IMG/VR virus record: IMGVR_UViG_3300042544_001297
Span: 1 to 22,114 of that record
Source of the DNA: a virus
Length of the DNA stretch: 22,114 nt
Direction: 5' to 3' (one strand)
Under the pieces are notes generated by a model that saw nothing but the letters and a program-made list of their open reading frames with translations, was not told the origin of the DNA and searched no databases. Made by a program: the position numbers and the translations under genes. This document shows, in pieces, positions 1 to 6,220 of this stretch (the stretch's first letter is position 1; the number at the start of each line of letters is the position of its first letter).

Positions 1-2
1 AC

Positions 3-101
3 CGAGAACTCAATGAGAGTGCTTGGCCCAAAGGCAAAAACCAATTTGTAGATGACTCAAGCCGTCTTATAAAAAAGCTTGAAGAATTCCTCGATGTGTG
101 A
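3..101 (+). CDS. C-terminal end of an unidentified protein (5'-partial)
   Basis: An open frame runs in from the left edge and stops at TGA 99-101. The visible tail is 32 residues, with an aromatic/basic stretch (SAWPKGKNQF) followed by an amphipathic helix ending KKLEEFLDV. No gene signals contradict it and the frame is open from the first full codon. Too little is present to assign a family. Being just upstream of a holin-like gene, it could be the end of an endolysin, but that is only a positional guess. Confidence 0.5.
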   Translation, partial: RELNESAWPKGKNQFVDDSSRLIKKLEEFLDV

Positions 102-317
102 ACGACACGCCATATAAAAACACTTTTTATTCAGCATTTTTTATGTGTCGTACAAGACCAAAAAAGGTATTAAATCACGCTCATTTCAACCCAGTTGGGT
201 TGTAACTTCCTTTATAGAGAGTGTGTTTATCACAGCATTTTTGAAAAAAACTTTTCAACTATGTATGTTATTTTATATTTCAAGTAGAAACTAGAAAACC
301 CTACTTAGAGAGATAAC
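102..317. other. Intergenic leader, AT-rich, with inverted repeat
   Basis: I find no gene in this stretch. It holds an interrupted inverted repeat: ACGACAC at 101-107 faces GTGTCGT at about 144-150, each flanked by A- or T-runs. Further on, a TTGAAA at about 241 and AT-rich words such as TATGTT could form a weak promoter for the gene at 321. A short AGAGAG ribosome-binding site precedes that gene. Confidence 0.35.
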
Positions 318-320
318 GTG

Positions 321-632
321 ATGAACAAAGCAGCACTCGAGTCCTACCTCCGTAACCTTGCAGGTCAGGTCATCGGCGCAGTAATGATTGTCAGCCAGAC
401 CAGCGGAGTGGGCTCCCCACTTGACTTCGGTTCTGGCGAATGGCTACTTGTAGCCAACGCCCTATGGGCATCTATCATCCCAACGGCACTCCGCTGGGTT
501 AACAAGAAGGATCCTGCCTTTGGACGTATCGCAACCGTAGCGGCTGCCGAAGTGTCCAAGAAGATTGAAGCTGAAATCGCAAAGCCTAAGAAGGCTCCAG
601 CGAAGAAGGCTCCTGCAAAGAAGAAGTCCTAA
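321..632 (+). CDS. Holin-like small membrane protein with Lys/Ala/Pro tail
   Basis: This 103-aa protein has two hydrophobic stretches, a weak one at about residues 15-30 (QVIGAVMIVSQ) and a clearer one at about 41-60 (WLLVANALWASIIPTALRWV). A basic, low-complexity tail of KKAPAKKAPAKKK type follows. The SPLDF...W..V....W...P...R..NKKDPAFG pattern is familiar from small actinophage membrane proteins found near lysis genes, some called holins. An in-frame GTG three bases upstream could also start it; AGAGAG lies about 9 bases before the ATG. A holin would oligomerise in the inner membrane to release endolysin. That role is inferred from size, topology and phage context only. The cationic tail could instead contact DNA or membrane phosphates. 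Confidence 0.6.
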   Translation: MNKAALESYLRNLAGQVIGAVMIVSQTSGVGSPLDFGSGEWLLVANALWASIIPTALRWVNKKDPAFGRIATVAAAEVSKKIEAEIAKPKKAPAKKAPAKKKS

Positions 633-634
633 GT

Positions 635-820
635 ATGGCAATGACACCAGAGCAACTAGAAGCTCACGTCGAAAAAGAGCTTGAACTTAAAGCCGAGATT
701 GAGGCTTTGGTGGAGAGGCTGCGTAACTCGGAGTACCGTACCAAAACGGAAAAAGCGTACTACGCAGCCCAACTTGCCGACAAGCGTCAGGAACTGAGAG
801 CGCACCTCGGCTTGGACTAG
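635..820 (+). CDS. Small coiled-coil protein, function unknown
   Basis: A 61-aa, highly charged, almost entirely helical protein. Heptad-like spacing of Leu, Ala and Ile (EKELELKAEIEALVERLR) suggests a short coiled coil, and the C-terminus ends HLGLD. It starts two bases after the stop of the upstream membrane protein, so the two are almost certainly co-translated; a second ATG two codons later is possible. I do not recognise the family. Packaging or tail chaperone proteins and lysis regulators can have this appearance, but nothing here decides between them. Confidence 0.65.
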   Translation: MAMTPEQLEAHVEKELELKAEIEALVERLRNSEYRTKTEKAYYAAQLADKRQELRAHLGLD

Positions 821-835
821 TTCGGGGGTAAAAAA

Positions 836-1837
836 ATGAGTGACCTCGAACTTTTTGATGAACCGTCTGACAAAGAACCAGACGAACCTTTAATTCAAAC
901 GGCCTCCGATATGCGGCCCGATTTGTCCGAACTCGGACTCATCGAGCATGACCGCGGCATCGTTGAGGATACCTACGAGAACCGTGCCATCCTACGTGGC
1001 AACAACTACCAATGGGTTCCCGTCTACACATCTAACGGACACGCCACCAACCTCATCGAGGCTCGCTCGCTTGAGCAGATGAAGGAACGGCGTCTCATCA
1101 GCATCTCAGCAAAACGAGCTCTGCTGTCAGAACCACTTCAGAATAACTCCGACTACTTGACGGGCCTCGATCTGGTTGTTGACCAAGAGGCTTGCAAACT
1201 TGTACCCCCTTGGGTACTAGCGGCAACCCGCGCTTGGATAAAAGAGCAGGAAGCTGGCGGCCCGCCTACTGATCGGCGAGCGCCGAGAACATTACCTACC
1301 CGCTGTCGAGCCCAGACCCCAGAGGGTATGCGCTGCATGCTGTGGTCATCGGGACGGATTAAAGATGACGGCTTGTGTCGCCTCCACCTCGGCGGGGTAA
1401 AAAAGACAGGCGTGGACATCGAACGGGCTCGCGCAAAACTTCTACAGTCTGCCCCATACGCTGTGGACAAACTTGAAGAACTTATGGAGACCGCTGTCTC
1501 TGAACCCGTCCGCCTCAAAGCGGCAACGGAGATACTTGACCGTGCTGGCGTGCGAGCAGGTATGGAGATTGACATCGGCGTGGAGTTAAAGGATTCCCGT
1601 ACGCCCGCTGAAATTATTGCTGAACGGCTTGCCCGCCTGAAAGCAGGAGCCAACATTATTCAAGGCGAGCTCGCAGCTGCGGACACTTCCGTACAAGATG
1701 CGGAAGTTGTTCTGGAGCTGGATCAGGATCCGCCTAAAATTTTTACCCCCCCAACAACAGCTGGAGCTGCAGTACCAACAACGGAACAACTTGACCAACC
1801 AACCATCTCAGACGAGGAGCTCGACGAGCTACGATGA
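836..1837 (+). CDS. Terminase-small-subunit-like protein with a zinc-knuckle motif
   Basis: A 333-aa soluble protein. The N-terminal 60 residues are acidic. At about residues 155-185 there is a Cys/His cluster (RCRAQTPEGMRC ... GLCRLHLGG) that could bind zinc. It is followed by a helical segment (about 195-245: ARAKLLQSAPYAVDKLEELM, then VRLKAATEILDRAGVRAG). A helical repeat ending in 'AAxxILDRAG' is common in actinophage proteins annotated as small terminase subunits or terminase-associated. The C-terminus is acidic and proline-rich. Translation starts after GGGGGTAAAAAA, which acts as the ribosome-binding site and is also a copy of the dispersed motif. The gene overlaps the next by four bases (ATGA). 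No large terminase is visible beside it, so the packaging role is family-based inference. Confidence 0.6.
   Translation: MSDLELFDEPSDKEPDEPLIQTASDMRPDLSELGLIEHDRGIVEDTYENRAILRGNNYQWVPVYTSNGHATNLIEARSLEQMKERRLISISAKRALLSEPLQNNSDYLTGLDLVVDQEACKLVPPWVLAATRAWIKEQEAGGPPTDRRAPRTLPTRCRAQTPEGMRCMLWSSGRIKDDGLCRLHLGGVKKTGVDIERARAKLLQSAPYAVDKLEELMETAVSEPVRLKAATEILDRAGVRAGMEIDIGVELKDSRTPAEIIAERLARLKAGANIIQGELAAADTSVQDAEVVLELDQDPPKIFTPPTTAGAAVPTTEQLDQPTISDEELDELR
1740..1792. repeat. Composite mosaic element, inverted G-module, inside a CDS
   Basis: TTTTTACCCCCCC (the GGGTAAAAA motif on the minus strand, 1740-1748) is followed by palindromic AGCTGGAGCTGCAG and then GAACAACTT at 1784-1792. The layout matches the composite elements elsewhere, except that the G-rich module is flipped. 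It lies in the Pro/Thr-rich tail of the terminase-like protein, where insertions would be tolerated. Confidence 0.5.
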
Positions 1838-2040
1838 CAAACCAACAACTTTTGGAATTAGCACAGCTGCATGCAGAGCGGCTCGAGAACGACATCAAGC
1901 TGGCCCGCACAAGAGATGAACACATTCGGGTAACGGCTCGCGCCAATGAAGCAGCGGAGATGGTTAACGGATTGTTAAAACTTGAATCAAATGAGCCGCA
2001 GCCTGTTCGCAACATTAGCGGCATGGGATTTATAGATTAA
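1834..2040 (+). CDS. Small helical protein, function unknown
   Basis: A 68-aa protein whose start overlaps the stop of the terminase-like gene (ATGA), giving translational coupling. The first 50 residues are predicted helical (LLELAQLHAERLENDIKLAR). A short tail ends NISGMGFID. It could be a partner of the upstream protein, since coupled pairs are often produced in fixed ratio. I recognise no domain. The stop codon lies in the left arm of a large palindrome that probably ends the transcript. Confidence 0.7.
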   Translation: MTNQQLLELAQLHAERLENDIKLARTRDEHIRVTARANEAAEMVNGLLKLESNEPQPVRNISGMGFID

Positions 2041-2080
2041 TTACTAAACTATGCTAGGTGCTAGCATAGTTAGTAATTAA
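2037..2080. terminator. 44-bp near-perfect palindrome after the left operon
   Basis: A left arm at 2037-2056 and a right arm at 2062-2080 are complementary over 19 base pairs with a single bulged A and a five-base loop (GGTGC). The left arm includes the TAA stop of the preceding gene. It is AT-rich apart from GCTA/TAGC and has no T-run after it. It may be a terminator or mRNA-stabilising hairpin, or equally a dimeric protein-binding or recombination site. Confidence 0.55.
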
Positions 2081-2103
2081 CGGTTTGTCAAGAGGAGAAC
2101 GGC

Positions 2104-2181
2104 ATGGGACGGCAAGAGGGCGACTGCACTAAAGAACCTGTGCCAAAAGACGGCGTGAGTGAGATGGACGACCTGCTATGA
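2104..2181 (+). CDS. 25-aa peptide, function unknown
   Basis: A very short frame starts at ATG 2104 behind a good ribosome-binding site (AAGAGGAGAA, spacing about 6). It encodes a charged peptide beginning MGRQEGDC and ending EMDDLL. Its TGA overlaps the ATG of the next gene (ATGA). The ribosome-binding site and exact coupling argue for it despite its size. It may be a leader that sets translation of the zinc-ribbon gene rather than a working protein. Confidence 0.5.
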   Translation: MGRQEGDCTKEPVPKDGVSEMDDLL

Positions 2182-2279
2182 CAACGGATTGTTTCTGGTG
2201 CGGCGAGGAACTTAATGCGGACGGCGTGTGTAAAAGCTGCGCAGCAACCCAACGGCACGCTTCCACCACTTCCGAATAA
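2178..2279 (+). CDS. 33-aa zinc-ribbon microprotein
   Basis: Coupled by ATGA to the upstream peptide. The sequence has two CxxC knuckles, CFWC near residue 5 and CKSC near residue 18, separated by GEELNADGV. This is the classic spacing of a single zinc ribbon that pins two beta-hairpins around one zinc ion. The tail is Thr/Ser-rich. Such proteins often bind DNA, RNA or RNA polymerase, but the partner here is unknown. It is one of at least eight tiny Cys-pair proteins in the window. Confidence 0.6.
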   Translation: MTTDCFWCGEELNADGVCKSCAATQRHASTTSE

Positions 2280-2397
2280 CGGCTCGCCCTAGAACGAGGT
2301 ATGTCCCAACGGTTCCAGCGAAAGCGGCGAGGAACGGTAAGACGTGGTGTAGACCCCAGTCACCTGACGGGTCGGCATGCGCAAGAATCGAAATCAT
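2212..2397 (-). CDS. Possible antisense 61-aa membrane peptide
   Basis: On the minus strand a frame beginning MISILAHADPSG encodes a convincing membrane segment (VLPFLAAFAGTVGTYLVLG, about residues 19-37) followed by a positive flank (RKWWKR). This positive-inside layout is not expected from a random frame. Against it: it is opposite to every neighbour, overlaps the tail of the zinc-ribbon gene, and has only a weak ribosome-binding site. It may be a real orphan, a relic, or chance. Confidence 0.35.
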   Translation of the reverse strand: MISILAHADPSGDWGLHHVLPFLAAFAGTVGTYLVLGRAVIRKWWKRAVGLLRSFYTRRPH

Positions 2398-2669
2398 TCT
2401 TAAATACTAACGGCATGCGCCTGTGCGTGCGTATAAATACAACGGCATGTCACGTAGTAACTTACACCTAAATTACAACGGTATTAATGCAGGGAGGTTT
2501 AGCTGCAGCTTAAGTCCAGATCTCAACATCCAAATAACTTTGCCAAGCTACAGCGGCCAGCTTAATTCGCACGTTCGCACGAAAAAGCAGGAAGGTCACC
2601 AGCACGTAGCTGCAGATCGCCGCCAACATCCAAACAACTTGGGATGACGGCCCGCCGCCAGATCAATAA

Positions 2670-2715
2670 TTTTTACCCCCCAGAAGCTGGCCAGCTCCAG
2701 ATCGCTAAACAACTT
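2670..2715. repeat. Composite mosaic element, inverted G-module
   Basis: TTTTTACCCCCC (minus-strand GGGTAAAAA, 2670-2678), then the palindromic AGCTGGCCAGCT, then GATCG and AAACAACTT at 2707-2715. The second module keeps plus orientation while the first is flipped, as at 1740-1792. Confidence 0.5.
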
Positions 2716-2876
2716 ACGAACAACTTCAGCCGCAGCATTGACAAAACTTGACAGACCGAGTAGGATTAGGTTTCGCAACCTAGCGGCCGCGAAACTAAAA
2801 AGGGCCCTTCAGCTTGCAACTTCCAAATAACTTTTTCCCATCCCAGGTGCAGCACCAGGTGCCAGGCTTTTACGGG

Positions 2877-2931
2877 GGGTAAAAAAATCTGATCGGATCG
2901 GGCCCGAAGCTGTCGAACTTTCAAATAACTT
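2877..2931 (+). repeat. Composite mosaic element
   Basis: GGGTAAAAA (2877-2885, within a G6 run) is followed by ATCTGATCGGATCGGGCCCG, a nested palindrome, and then by CTTTCAAATAACTTT (AAATAACTT 2923-2931). The spacing from first to second module is 46 bases. It lies wholly between genes. Confidence 0.55.
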
Positions 2932-2992
2932 TGGCGTGCGGCCTAGAGCTGCAGAGCGGCGCGACACGGAAATAACTTTTTATATTTAAGAG

Positions 2993-3021
2993 TTGCATGT
3001 TTGTCAGAGAGGTACTACAAT
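2993..3021 (+). promoter_or_regulatory. Promoter for the 3066-3902 operon
   Basis: TTGCAT (2993-2998) and TACAAT (3016-3021) are separated by 17 bases. The spacer contains TTTGTCAGAGAG, also present in the promoter at 4292, so these two form a pair distinct from the GCAGGAA-type promoters. Confidence 0.7.
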
Positions 3022-3065
3022 AATTATCAGAGCAACCGCTCTAACAAAATGACGGAAGGACACCC

Positions 3066-3371
3066 GTGTCAACAATTACAAAAGTAGCGGCTTTACCTCA
3101 ATGCGACTTCTGCACTGAGAAGGCAAGATTCGACGGCATGACAACATACGGCCCGTGGGGCAATATGTGTGAACCACACTTTGATACATACGGCGTCGGC
3201 TTGGGAACAGGCAAGGGGCAGCGGCTGGTCGAAGAAGGAGAAGATGTTGTGATGTCATACAGCGAGCTAGCGGATCTGACGCACGGCACGCAAGTAGAAC
3301 TGTTTGGGTTCTGTTCCTGCGAAGACCTAGAACCGCATGAGTACCCGTACGAAGATTGCGGGCGTGCGTAA
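3066..3371 (+). CDS. Zinc-ribbon-like actinophage hypothetical protein
   Basis: A 101-aa protein starting at GTG after ACGGAAGGA. The N-terminal 45 residues have CDFC (about residue 14), then a glycine/tryptophan turn (TTYGPWGNMCEPHF), giving Cys-Cys...Cys-His ligands. A YGVGLGTGKGQRL segment follows. I recognise this arrangement from a common small family in actinobacterial phages and their hosts, of unknown role. The C-terminal half is acidic and ends with a second Cys pair (FCSC). It is first in a promoter-driven operon and overlaps the next gene by TAATG. Confidence 0.75.
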   Translation: MSTITKVAALPQCDFCTEKARFDGMTTYGPWGNMCEPHFDTYGVGLGTGKGQRLVEEGEDVVMSYSELADLTHGTQVELFGFCSCEDLEPHEYPYEDCGRA

Positions 3372-3505
3372 TGCGTGGATATGTTGAGTGGCTTGAGAGC
3401 CAAGAACGGGACGGGCTAGGAACTAGCCACGAGGATTGGATTGAGTCGCATCTAGAAAAGGCTGATGCGGCACGGGACGAGGAGACGGATGAAAGTACCC
3501 AGTAA
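3371..3505 (+). CDS. 44-aa acidic protein, function unknown
   Basis: It starts at the ATG within TAATG at the end of the zinc-ribbon gene. The peptide is very acidic and Trp-containing (MRGYVEWLESQERDGLG ... EDWIESHLEK) and likely helical. It overlaps the following gene by 17 bases in another frame. The coupled start and dense overlaps are typical of phage operons. No family recognised. Confidence 0.6.
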   Translation: MRGYVEWLESQERDGLGTSHEDWIESHLEKADAARDEETDESTQ

Positions 3506-3902
3506 GTTGTACCACGCCGCACCTGAATGCGTGTTTGAAAATATTAACGGCGAGGGATTGAAGTCTAACTTCGGTGAGATATATGCGGCGAGTAGTCCAG
3601 CCGATGCAATGAACTTTATGTGGTTCAGACTTCTTGACCACCCGCACTACAAGTTAGAGAGCGGCAAGATAGTCGGCATGGACTTAGAGCGGCATGACCG
3701 CATCTACGTATTTGAAATTTCAACTAACCGCACACAAAAAGATTATTGGGAAGTTGGAACGGATCACAGCTCAGCGTTCTTTGGCGGCGCGGGTAGTTGG
3801 GTGTACGGAGGTAAAAATATGGAACGGCGTGCCATAAGCGATGTCACGTACTTCACCCGTGAGATGGTGGAGGAAGCCAGATCCGCTGCGGCGAGCATCT
3901 GA
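3489..3902 (+). CDS. Possible ADP-ribosyltransferase-fold protein
   Basis: A 137-aa protein. I place the start at ATG 3489 because ACGAGGAGA lies just upstream; longer in-frame starts lack a site. The N-terminus reads LYHAAP...FENINGEGL, then IYAASSPADAMNF, then RIYVFEIS. This order (xYHA, I..eGL, 'Y.a.s...A..F', V-F-E-I) resembles Tpt1/KptA-like and other small ART-fold proteins that open with an H-containing strand and use a beta-strand Tyr or Ser to hold NAD. A Gly-rich FFGGAGSWVYGG and an acidic tail follow. I see no certain catalytic glutamate, so enzymatic activity is a hypothesis. It is last in its operon, followed by a terminator. Confidence 0.55.
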   Translation: MKVPSKLYHAAPECVFENINGEGLKSNFGEIYAASSPADAMNFMWFRLLDHPHYKLESGKIVGMDLERHDRIYVFEISTNRTQKDYWEVGTDHSSAFFGGAGSWVYGGKNMERRAISDVTYFTREMVEEARSAAASI

Positions 3903-3920
3903 CATTCAAATAACTACGGT

Positions 3921-3961
3921 AAGCCCGTGGAGCTCACTGCGAGCCCACGGGTTTATTATTT
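3921..3961 (+). terminator. Rho-independent terminator
   Basis: Arms AAGCCCGTGG (3921-3930) and CCACGGGTTT (3945-3954) pair over ten bases with one G-U. A T-rich run (TTTATTATTT) follows. It closes the operon begun at 2993. Confidence 0.8.
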
Positions 3962-3965
3962 ATGC

Positions 3966-4145
3966 ATGGGTAAAAAAGAACGGGATGAACTCAAGCGTCG
4001 CATCAAAGGCGTGCCTGGAAACTACGTGCAGAACCAGAAAGCGCAGGTCTTTGAAGACCGCCGCACGAAGCGTCGTCGTACCCGTGGGGTAAAAAATCTT
4101 GAAGCGATCAGTGAATCGGCCGATCAGGATTCAACTTCCAAATAA
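3966..4145 (+). CDS. Small basic protein, possible nucleic-acid binder
   Basis: A 59-aa protein rich in Lys and Arg (MGKKERDELKRR, later RRTKRRRTRGVKN). Its start is just after the upstream terminator with no clear ribosome-binding site; a GTG at 3927 would extend it through the hairpin and seems less likely. Codons 1-4 and the 'RGVKN' segment are both encoded by copies of GGGTAAAAA, and its stop codon lies within the AAATAACT motif. Most of the second half is therefore repeat sequence. It may be a real basic peptide or a frame captured by repeats. Confidence 0.45.
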   Translation: MGKKERDELKRRIKGVPGNYVQNQKAQVFEDRRTKRRRTRGVKNLEAISESADQDSTSK

Positions 4146-4147
4146 CT
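4087..4147 (+). repeat. Composite mosaic element at a gene end
   Basis: GGGTAAAAA (4087-4095), then GATCAGTGAATCGGCCGATC with inverted GATC words, then AACTTCCAAATAACT (AAATAACT 4140-4147). The spacing is 53 bases. The TAA in the second module is used as the stop codon of the 59-aa gene. Confidence 0.55.
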
Positions 4148-4291
4148 CAAAACCACAGAACCACAGCAAAAACCTAACAACTCAGATTTTTACTCACGCT
4201 CAAAATCGCCAGGGCCCCAGGCCAGTCCAAACTTCCAAACAACTTCTTCTTCTCGACCTCGCATTTGCTGACATCAACGAAACGCCCTGAC

Positions 4292-4320
4292 TTGCTTTTG
4301 TCAGAGAGATGATGTAATGT
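4292..4320 (+). promoter_or_regulatory. Promoter for 4355-4784
   Basis: TTGCTT (4292-4297), 17-base spacer with TTGTCAGAGAGATG, and TAATGT (4315-4320). It shares the GTCAGAGAG spacer with the promoter at 2993. The ribosome-binding leader ACGACGAAGGGA follows. Confidence 0.65.
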
Positions 4321-4354
4321 TTGTTATGCCAAGTAAAACGACGAAGGGATACAA

Positions 4355-4552
4355 ATGGCAAAGGTAGTGAACATAAGCACCATCTCGAAAGATGATTTCG
4401 AGGGAATGATTTCTGCGTTCATCACAGATGAGCAGTGGGAAAAAGTTGCTGACGAACTAGAAGGTCGTGCCGAAAACTTTCTTGATGGGTTGTTGTCAGA
4501 CCTCATTGAGGATTTCAAAGAAGGCGTAGGTGTCTTTGATGGCGACCTATAA
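4355..4552 (+). CDS. Small acidic protein, function unknown
   Basis: A 65-aa acidic, helical protein (VVNISTISKDDFEGMISAF ... LLSDLIEDFKEGVGVF). It starts after the conserved leader AAACGACGAAGGGA with seven bases to the ATG. It overlaps the next gene by 14 bases in another frame. No recognised domain; the charge and size fit a protein-protein inhibitor or DNA mimic as well as anything, but that is speculation. Confidence 0.7.
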   Translation: MAKVVNISTISKDDFEGMISAFITDEQWEKVADELEGRAENFLDGLLSDLIEDFKEGVGVFDGDL

Positions 4553-4784
4553 AATCTATGCGACCCTCACCAGAGAGTATGTGGTTGAGGTGGGCGAGGC
4601 AGAGAGTGAAGACGACGCCATCAACAAACTTGATGACTGGATTTCAGATGACTTCGAGGATTATGAAATCACAGCCAAGTGGGATTTTGTTGCTGTCAAT
4701 ACAGATTGCTGTTCCCACGACTCTCACGAAAACTATTGCGATTGTTGTATGAGCACTTGCGATAAATGCAAAGATGTGAAATAA
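4539..4784 (+). CDS. Small protein with Cys/His-rich tail
   Basis: An 81-aa protein. The start at ATG 4539 (MATYKIYATLTREYVVEV) gives a natural beta-strand opening; an upstream GTG is less likely. The N-terminal 50 residues read like a small alpha/beta domain in which alternating hydrophobics precede an 'A.sEDDAINKLDDW' helix, a pattern seen in short phage proteins. The last 25 residues carry paired cysteines (CCSHDSH, CDCC, CDKC), enough for one or two zinc ions. It overlaps the preceding gene by 14 bases and shares its promoter. Confidence 0.65.
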   Translation: MATYKIYATLTREYVVEVGEAESEDDAINKLDDWISDDFEDYEITAKWDFVAVNTDCCSHDSHENYCDCCMSTCDKCKDVK

Positions 4785-4791
4785 TAAAACT

Positions 4792-4805
4792 GTTCCGAAG
4801 GGAAC
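4792..4805 (+). other. Short leader hairpin
   Basis: GTTCC-GAAG-GGAAC forms a five-base-pair stem with a four-base loop between the 4784 stop and the ribosome-binding leader of the next gene. It could be an RNA-stability or weak terminator element; there is no T-run. Confidence 0.4.
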
Positions 4806-4832
4806 TATCCAAAAACGACGAAAGGATAAACA

Positions 4833-5552
4833 ATGCCAAACTGGGTATTCAATAGTATGACTGTTTCAGGAAAAGAAGAAGACCTCAAGAAGTTTGTTGA
4901 GAAGGCGACCAAGCCTCACACGACTTACTGGATGGACTGGAAAACAAATGAAACAAAAGAAGAAGTTTCAGAAAAAGAACTTTCATTTTGGAACTTCATA
5001 GAACCAGAGAACAAGCAACTTTACTTTGGGGCAAGCGATTACAAGCCAGAGGGCTATGACGAACTAAGTGTTGAAGAGAAGATGGCTGTCTCTATGCAGT
5101 TCAAGTCAGATGGTTGGTATGACTGGAACATCCGCAACTGGGGAACTAAGTGGGACTGTAGCGACCTCTACTTCGAGGACAACAGTTCTAAAGGCAACAT
5201 TCGTTATCAGTTCTCTACGGCTTGGTCTCCTGCCGAAGGTGCTTACCGAGCAATGGTTGAACAGCACCCAGAACTTACCTTCGAGTTTGATTGCGAAGAG
5301 GAGCAAGGCTGGGGCGTGCGGTATGTCAGCGAAGACGGCGAGTTGATTGTTGCCGAGGAGTGGGACATCCCAGACAGCCACGCTGACTACAAGGCTCGGG
5401 ATAACGAGGACGGATGCCGTTGCTCTTGGGATGATGATGCTGAAGATTGGTTTGACGACTGCCCGAACAAGGCGGAGAAGGTCGGCGAGTTGGTCGAGCA
5501 GACAGAGCAAGTTGTTGAGAAGTTCGAGGACATCAGCGAGATGATTGTCTAA
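4833..5552 (+). CDS. YubB/Api92-like ferredoxin-like-domain protein
   Basis: A 239-aa protein beginning MPNWVFNSMTVSGKEEDLKK, the hallmark opening of the YubB/Api92-like family (DUF1281-type, ferredoxin-like fold) found in phages and plasmids. The family signatures continue in order: FWNFIEPE, then a W.d...WGTKWD segment (about residues 95-110), then FSTAWSPAEGAYRAM..QHPELTF (about 125-150). The C-terminal 60 residues are acidic with a Cys/Trp patch. The family function is unknown. The start follows the conserved leader AACGACGAAAGGA. No own promoter is obvious, so read-through from 4292 is likely. Confidence 0.8.
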   Translation: MPNWVFNSMTVSGKEEDLKKFVEKATKPHTTYWMDWKTNETKEEVSEKELSFWNFIEPENKQLYFGASDYKPEGYDELSVEEKMAVSMQFKSDGWYDWNIRNWGTKWDCSDLYFEDNSSKGNIRYQFSTAWSPAEGAYRAMVEQHPELTFEFDCEEEQGWGVRYVSEDGELIVAEEWDIPDSHADYKARDNEDGCRCSWDDDAEDWFDDCPNKAEKVGELVEQTEQVVEKFEDISEMIV

Positions 5553-5565
5553 GAACGGCACGGCG

Positions 5566-5590
5566 TGGGTGGGGTAAAAAGCCCCACCCA
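5566..5590 (+). terminator. Perfect hairpin with the G-motif in its arm and loop
   Basis: TGGGTGGGG (5566-5574) pairs perfectly with CCCCACCCA (5582-5590) around the loop TAAAAAG. The left arm plus loop spell GGGGTAAAAA. There is no T-run after it, so it may be a weak terminator or processing site. Confidence 0.55.
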
Positions 5591-5641
5591 ATGCCAACGG
5601 CAAGGTAAGATTAGATTTACAAACGGAAGGGTAAAAACGGC

Positions 5642-5986
5642 ATGGCTAAAGAAGAAGACATTGTTGATGCGGAGCTCGTCGTAGAAGACGGCTCGCTAGA
5701 GGTAAAAATAATCGATCCGCAGCCAATCGAGCGCTCGCTACACTACTTTGCGCTTGACGGGAACTACGGTGACGCGAGTGGCATGCTCGTATTGGAGACC
5801 ACATACTGGAGAGAAATCGACTGGGAGATTCTGGAATCCGCTAGTGATGACCAGCGTGCAAACGTTGCACGTCTGATTACGGAGTCATACGAGAAGCCCG
5901 AGGACATGTCGGTGTTGTACGACAAGTTTGAGCAGTACGGTGTAGACCTTGATGACTTCATGCCACGTGACCAGCTTGACAGCTAG
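5642..5986 (+). CDS. Acidic hypothetical protein
   Basis: A 114-aa, strongly acidic protein (MAKEEDIVDAELVVEDGS ... ALDGNYGDASGMLVLETTYW). The middle is predicted mixed alpha/beta and the last 50 residues helical, ending DLDDFMPRDQLDS. The ATG follows GGAAGGGTAAAAACGGC, so the dispersed motif overlaps the ribosome-binding region. Codons near 5701 also contain an AGGTAAAAA variant. No family recognised. A terminator closes the transcript downstream. Confidence 0.7.
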   Translation: MAKEEDIVDAELVVEDGSLEVKIIDPQPIERSLHYFALDGNYGDASGMLVLETTYWREIDWEILESASDDQRANVARLITESYEKPEDMSVLYDKFEQYGVDLDDFMPRDQLDS

Positions 5987-6015
5987 GCCACACGTAGGGT
6001 AAAAATAAGAACTGC

Positions 6016-6042
6016 CGCGGGTTTCTTCGTCGTTATCCCGCG
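6016..6042. other. GC hairpin downstream of 5986
   Basis: CGCGGG (6016-6021) pairs with CCCGCG (6037-6042) around a 15-base loop. It lies between a GGGTAAAAA copy (5997-6005) and the terminator at 6052 and may protect or process the transcript end. Confidence 0.4.
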
Positions 6043-6051
6043 TGCCACACC

Positions 6052-6085
6052 TGAGCATGTGTTGAAACTGCTCACCATCTTTTTT
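6052..6085 (+). terminator. Rho-independent terminator
   Basis: TGAGCA (6052-6057) and TGCTCA (6069-6074) form a stem followed closely by CCATCTTTTTT. A second short GC hairpin (6086-6097) with TTTTT follows at 6098-6102, so two may act in tandem. Confidence 0.65.
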
Positions 6086-6152
6086 CCGCGCTCGCGGTTT
6101 TTATCCCCCAAAGAGGGGACAGGAAATAAATCAAAAAGTTATTGCGTTCTAC

Positions 6153-6181
6153 TTGACACGATTGCAGGGAGATGCAATAAT
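6153..6181 (+). promoter_or_regulatory. GCAGGAA-family promoter
   Basis: TTGACA (6153-6158), 17-base spacer containing TTGCAGGGAGATG, then AATAAT (6176-6181). It drives the 6221 gene and possibly the AAA+ gene downstream. The spacer box is a variant (GCAGGGA) of the common GCAGGAA. Confidence 0.75.
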
Positions 6182-6220
6182 CATCTCAATGCGAAAGCAG
6201 AAACGACGAAAGGATAAATC

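Larger units (their letters stand above)
2400..2992. other. Gene-poor stretch rich in mosaic short repeats
   Basis: I find no convincing gene in these 590 bases. The stretch carries five to six copies of (C)AAAYAACTT (2532, 2632, 2707, 2825, 2923, 2970). It has two copies of the G-rich motif in opposite orientations (2670 minus, 2877 plus) and many palindromic words (CAGCTG, CTGCAG, GGCCAGC, GATCGGATC, GCGGCCGC, GCACCAGGTGC). 'CAACATCCAAAYAACTT' appears twice about 100 bases apart. It resembles a landing zone or graveyard of small repeat elements. Confidence 0.55.

Noticed and set aside
1153-1656. 167-aa minus-strand frame
   Set aside because: It mirrors the terminase-like gene and is Ser/Arg-rich as expected of an antisense shadow.
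2423-2647. 74-aa plus-strand frame in the repeat-rich stretch
   Set aside because: Its codons are made of the AAYAACTT repeats and palindromic words; there is no domain and no ribosome site.
5106-5603. 165-aa minus-strand frame
   Set aside because: Antisense to the YubB-like gene, with no promoter or ribosome site.
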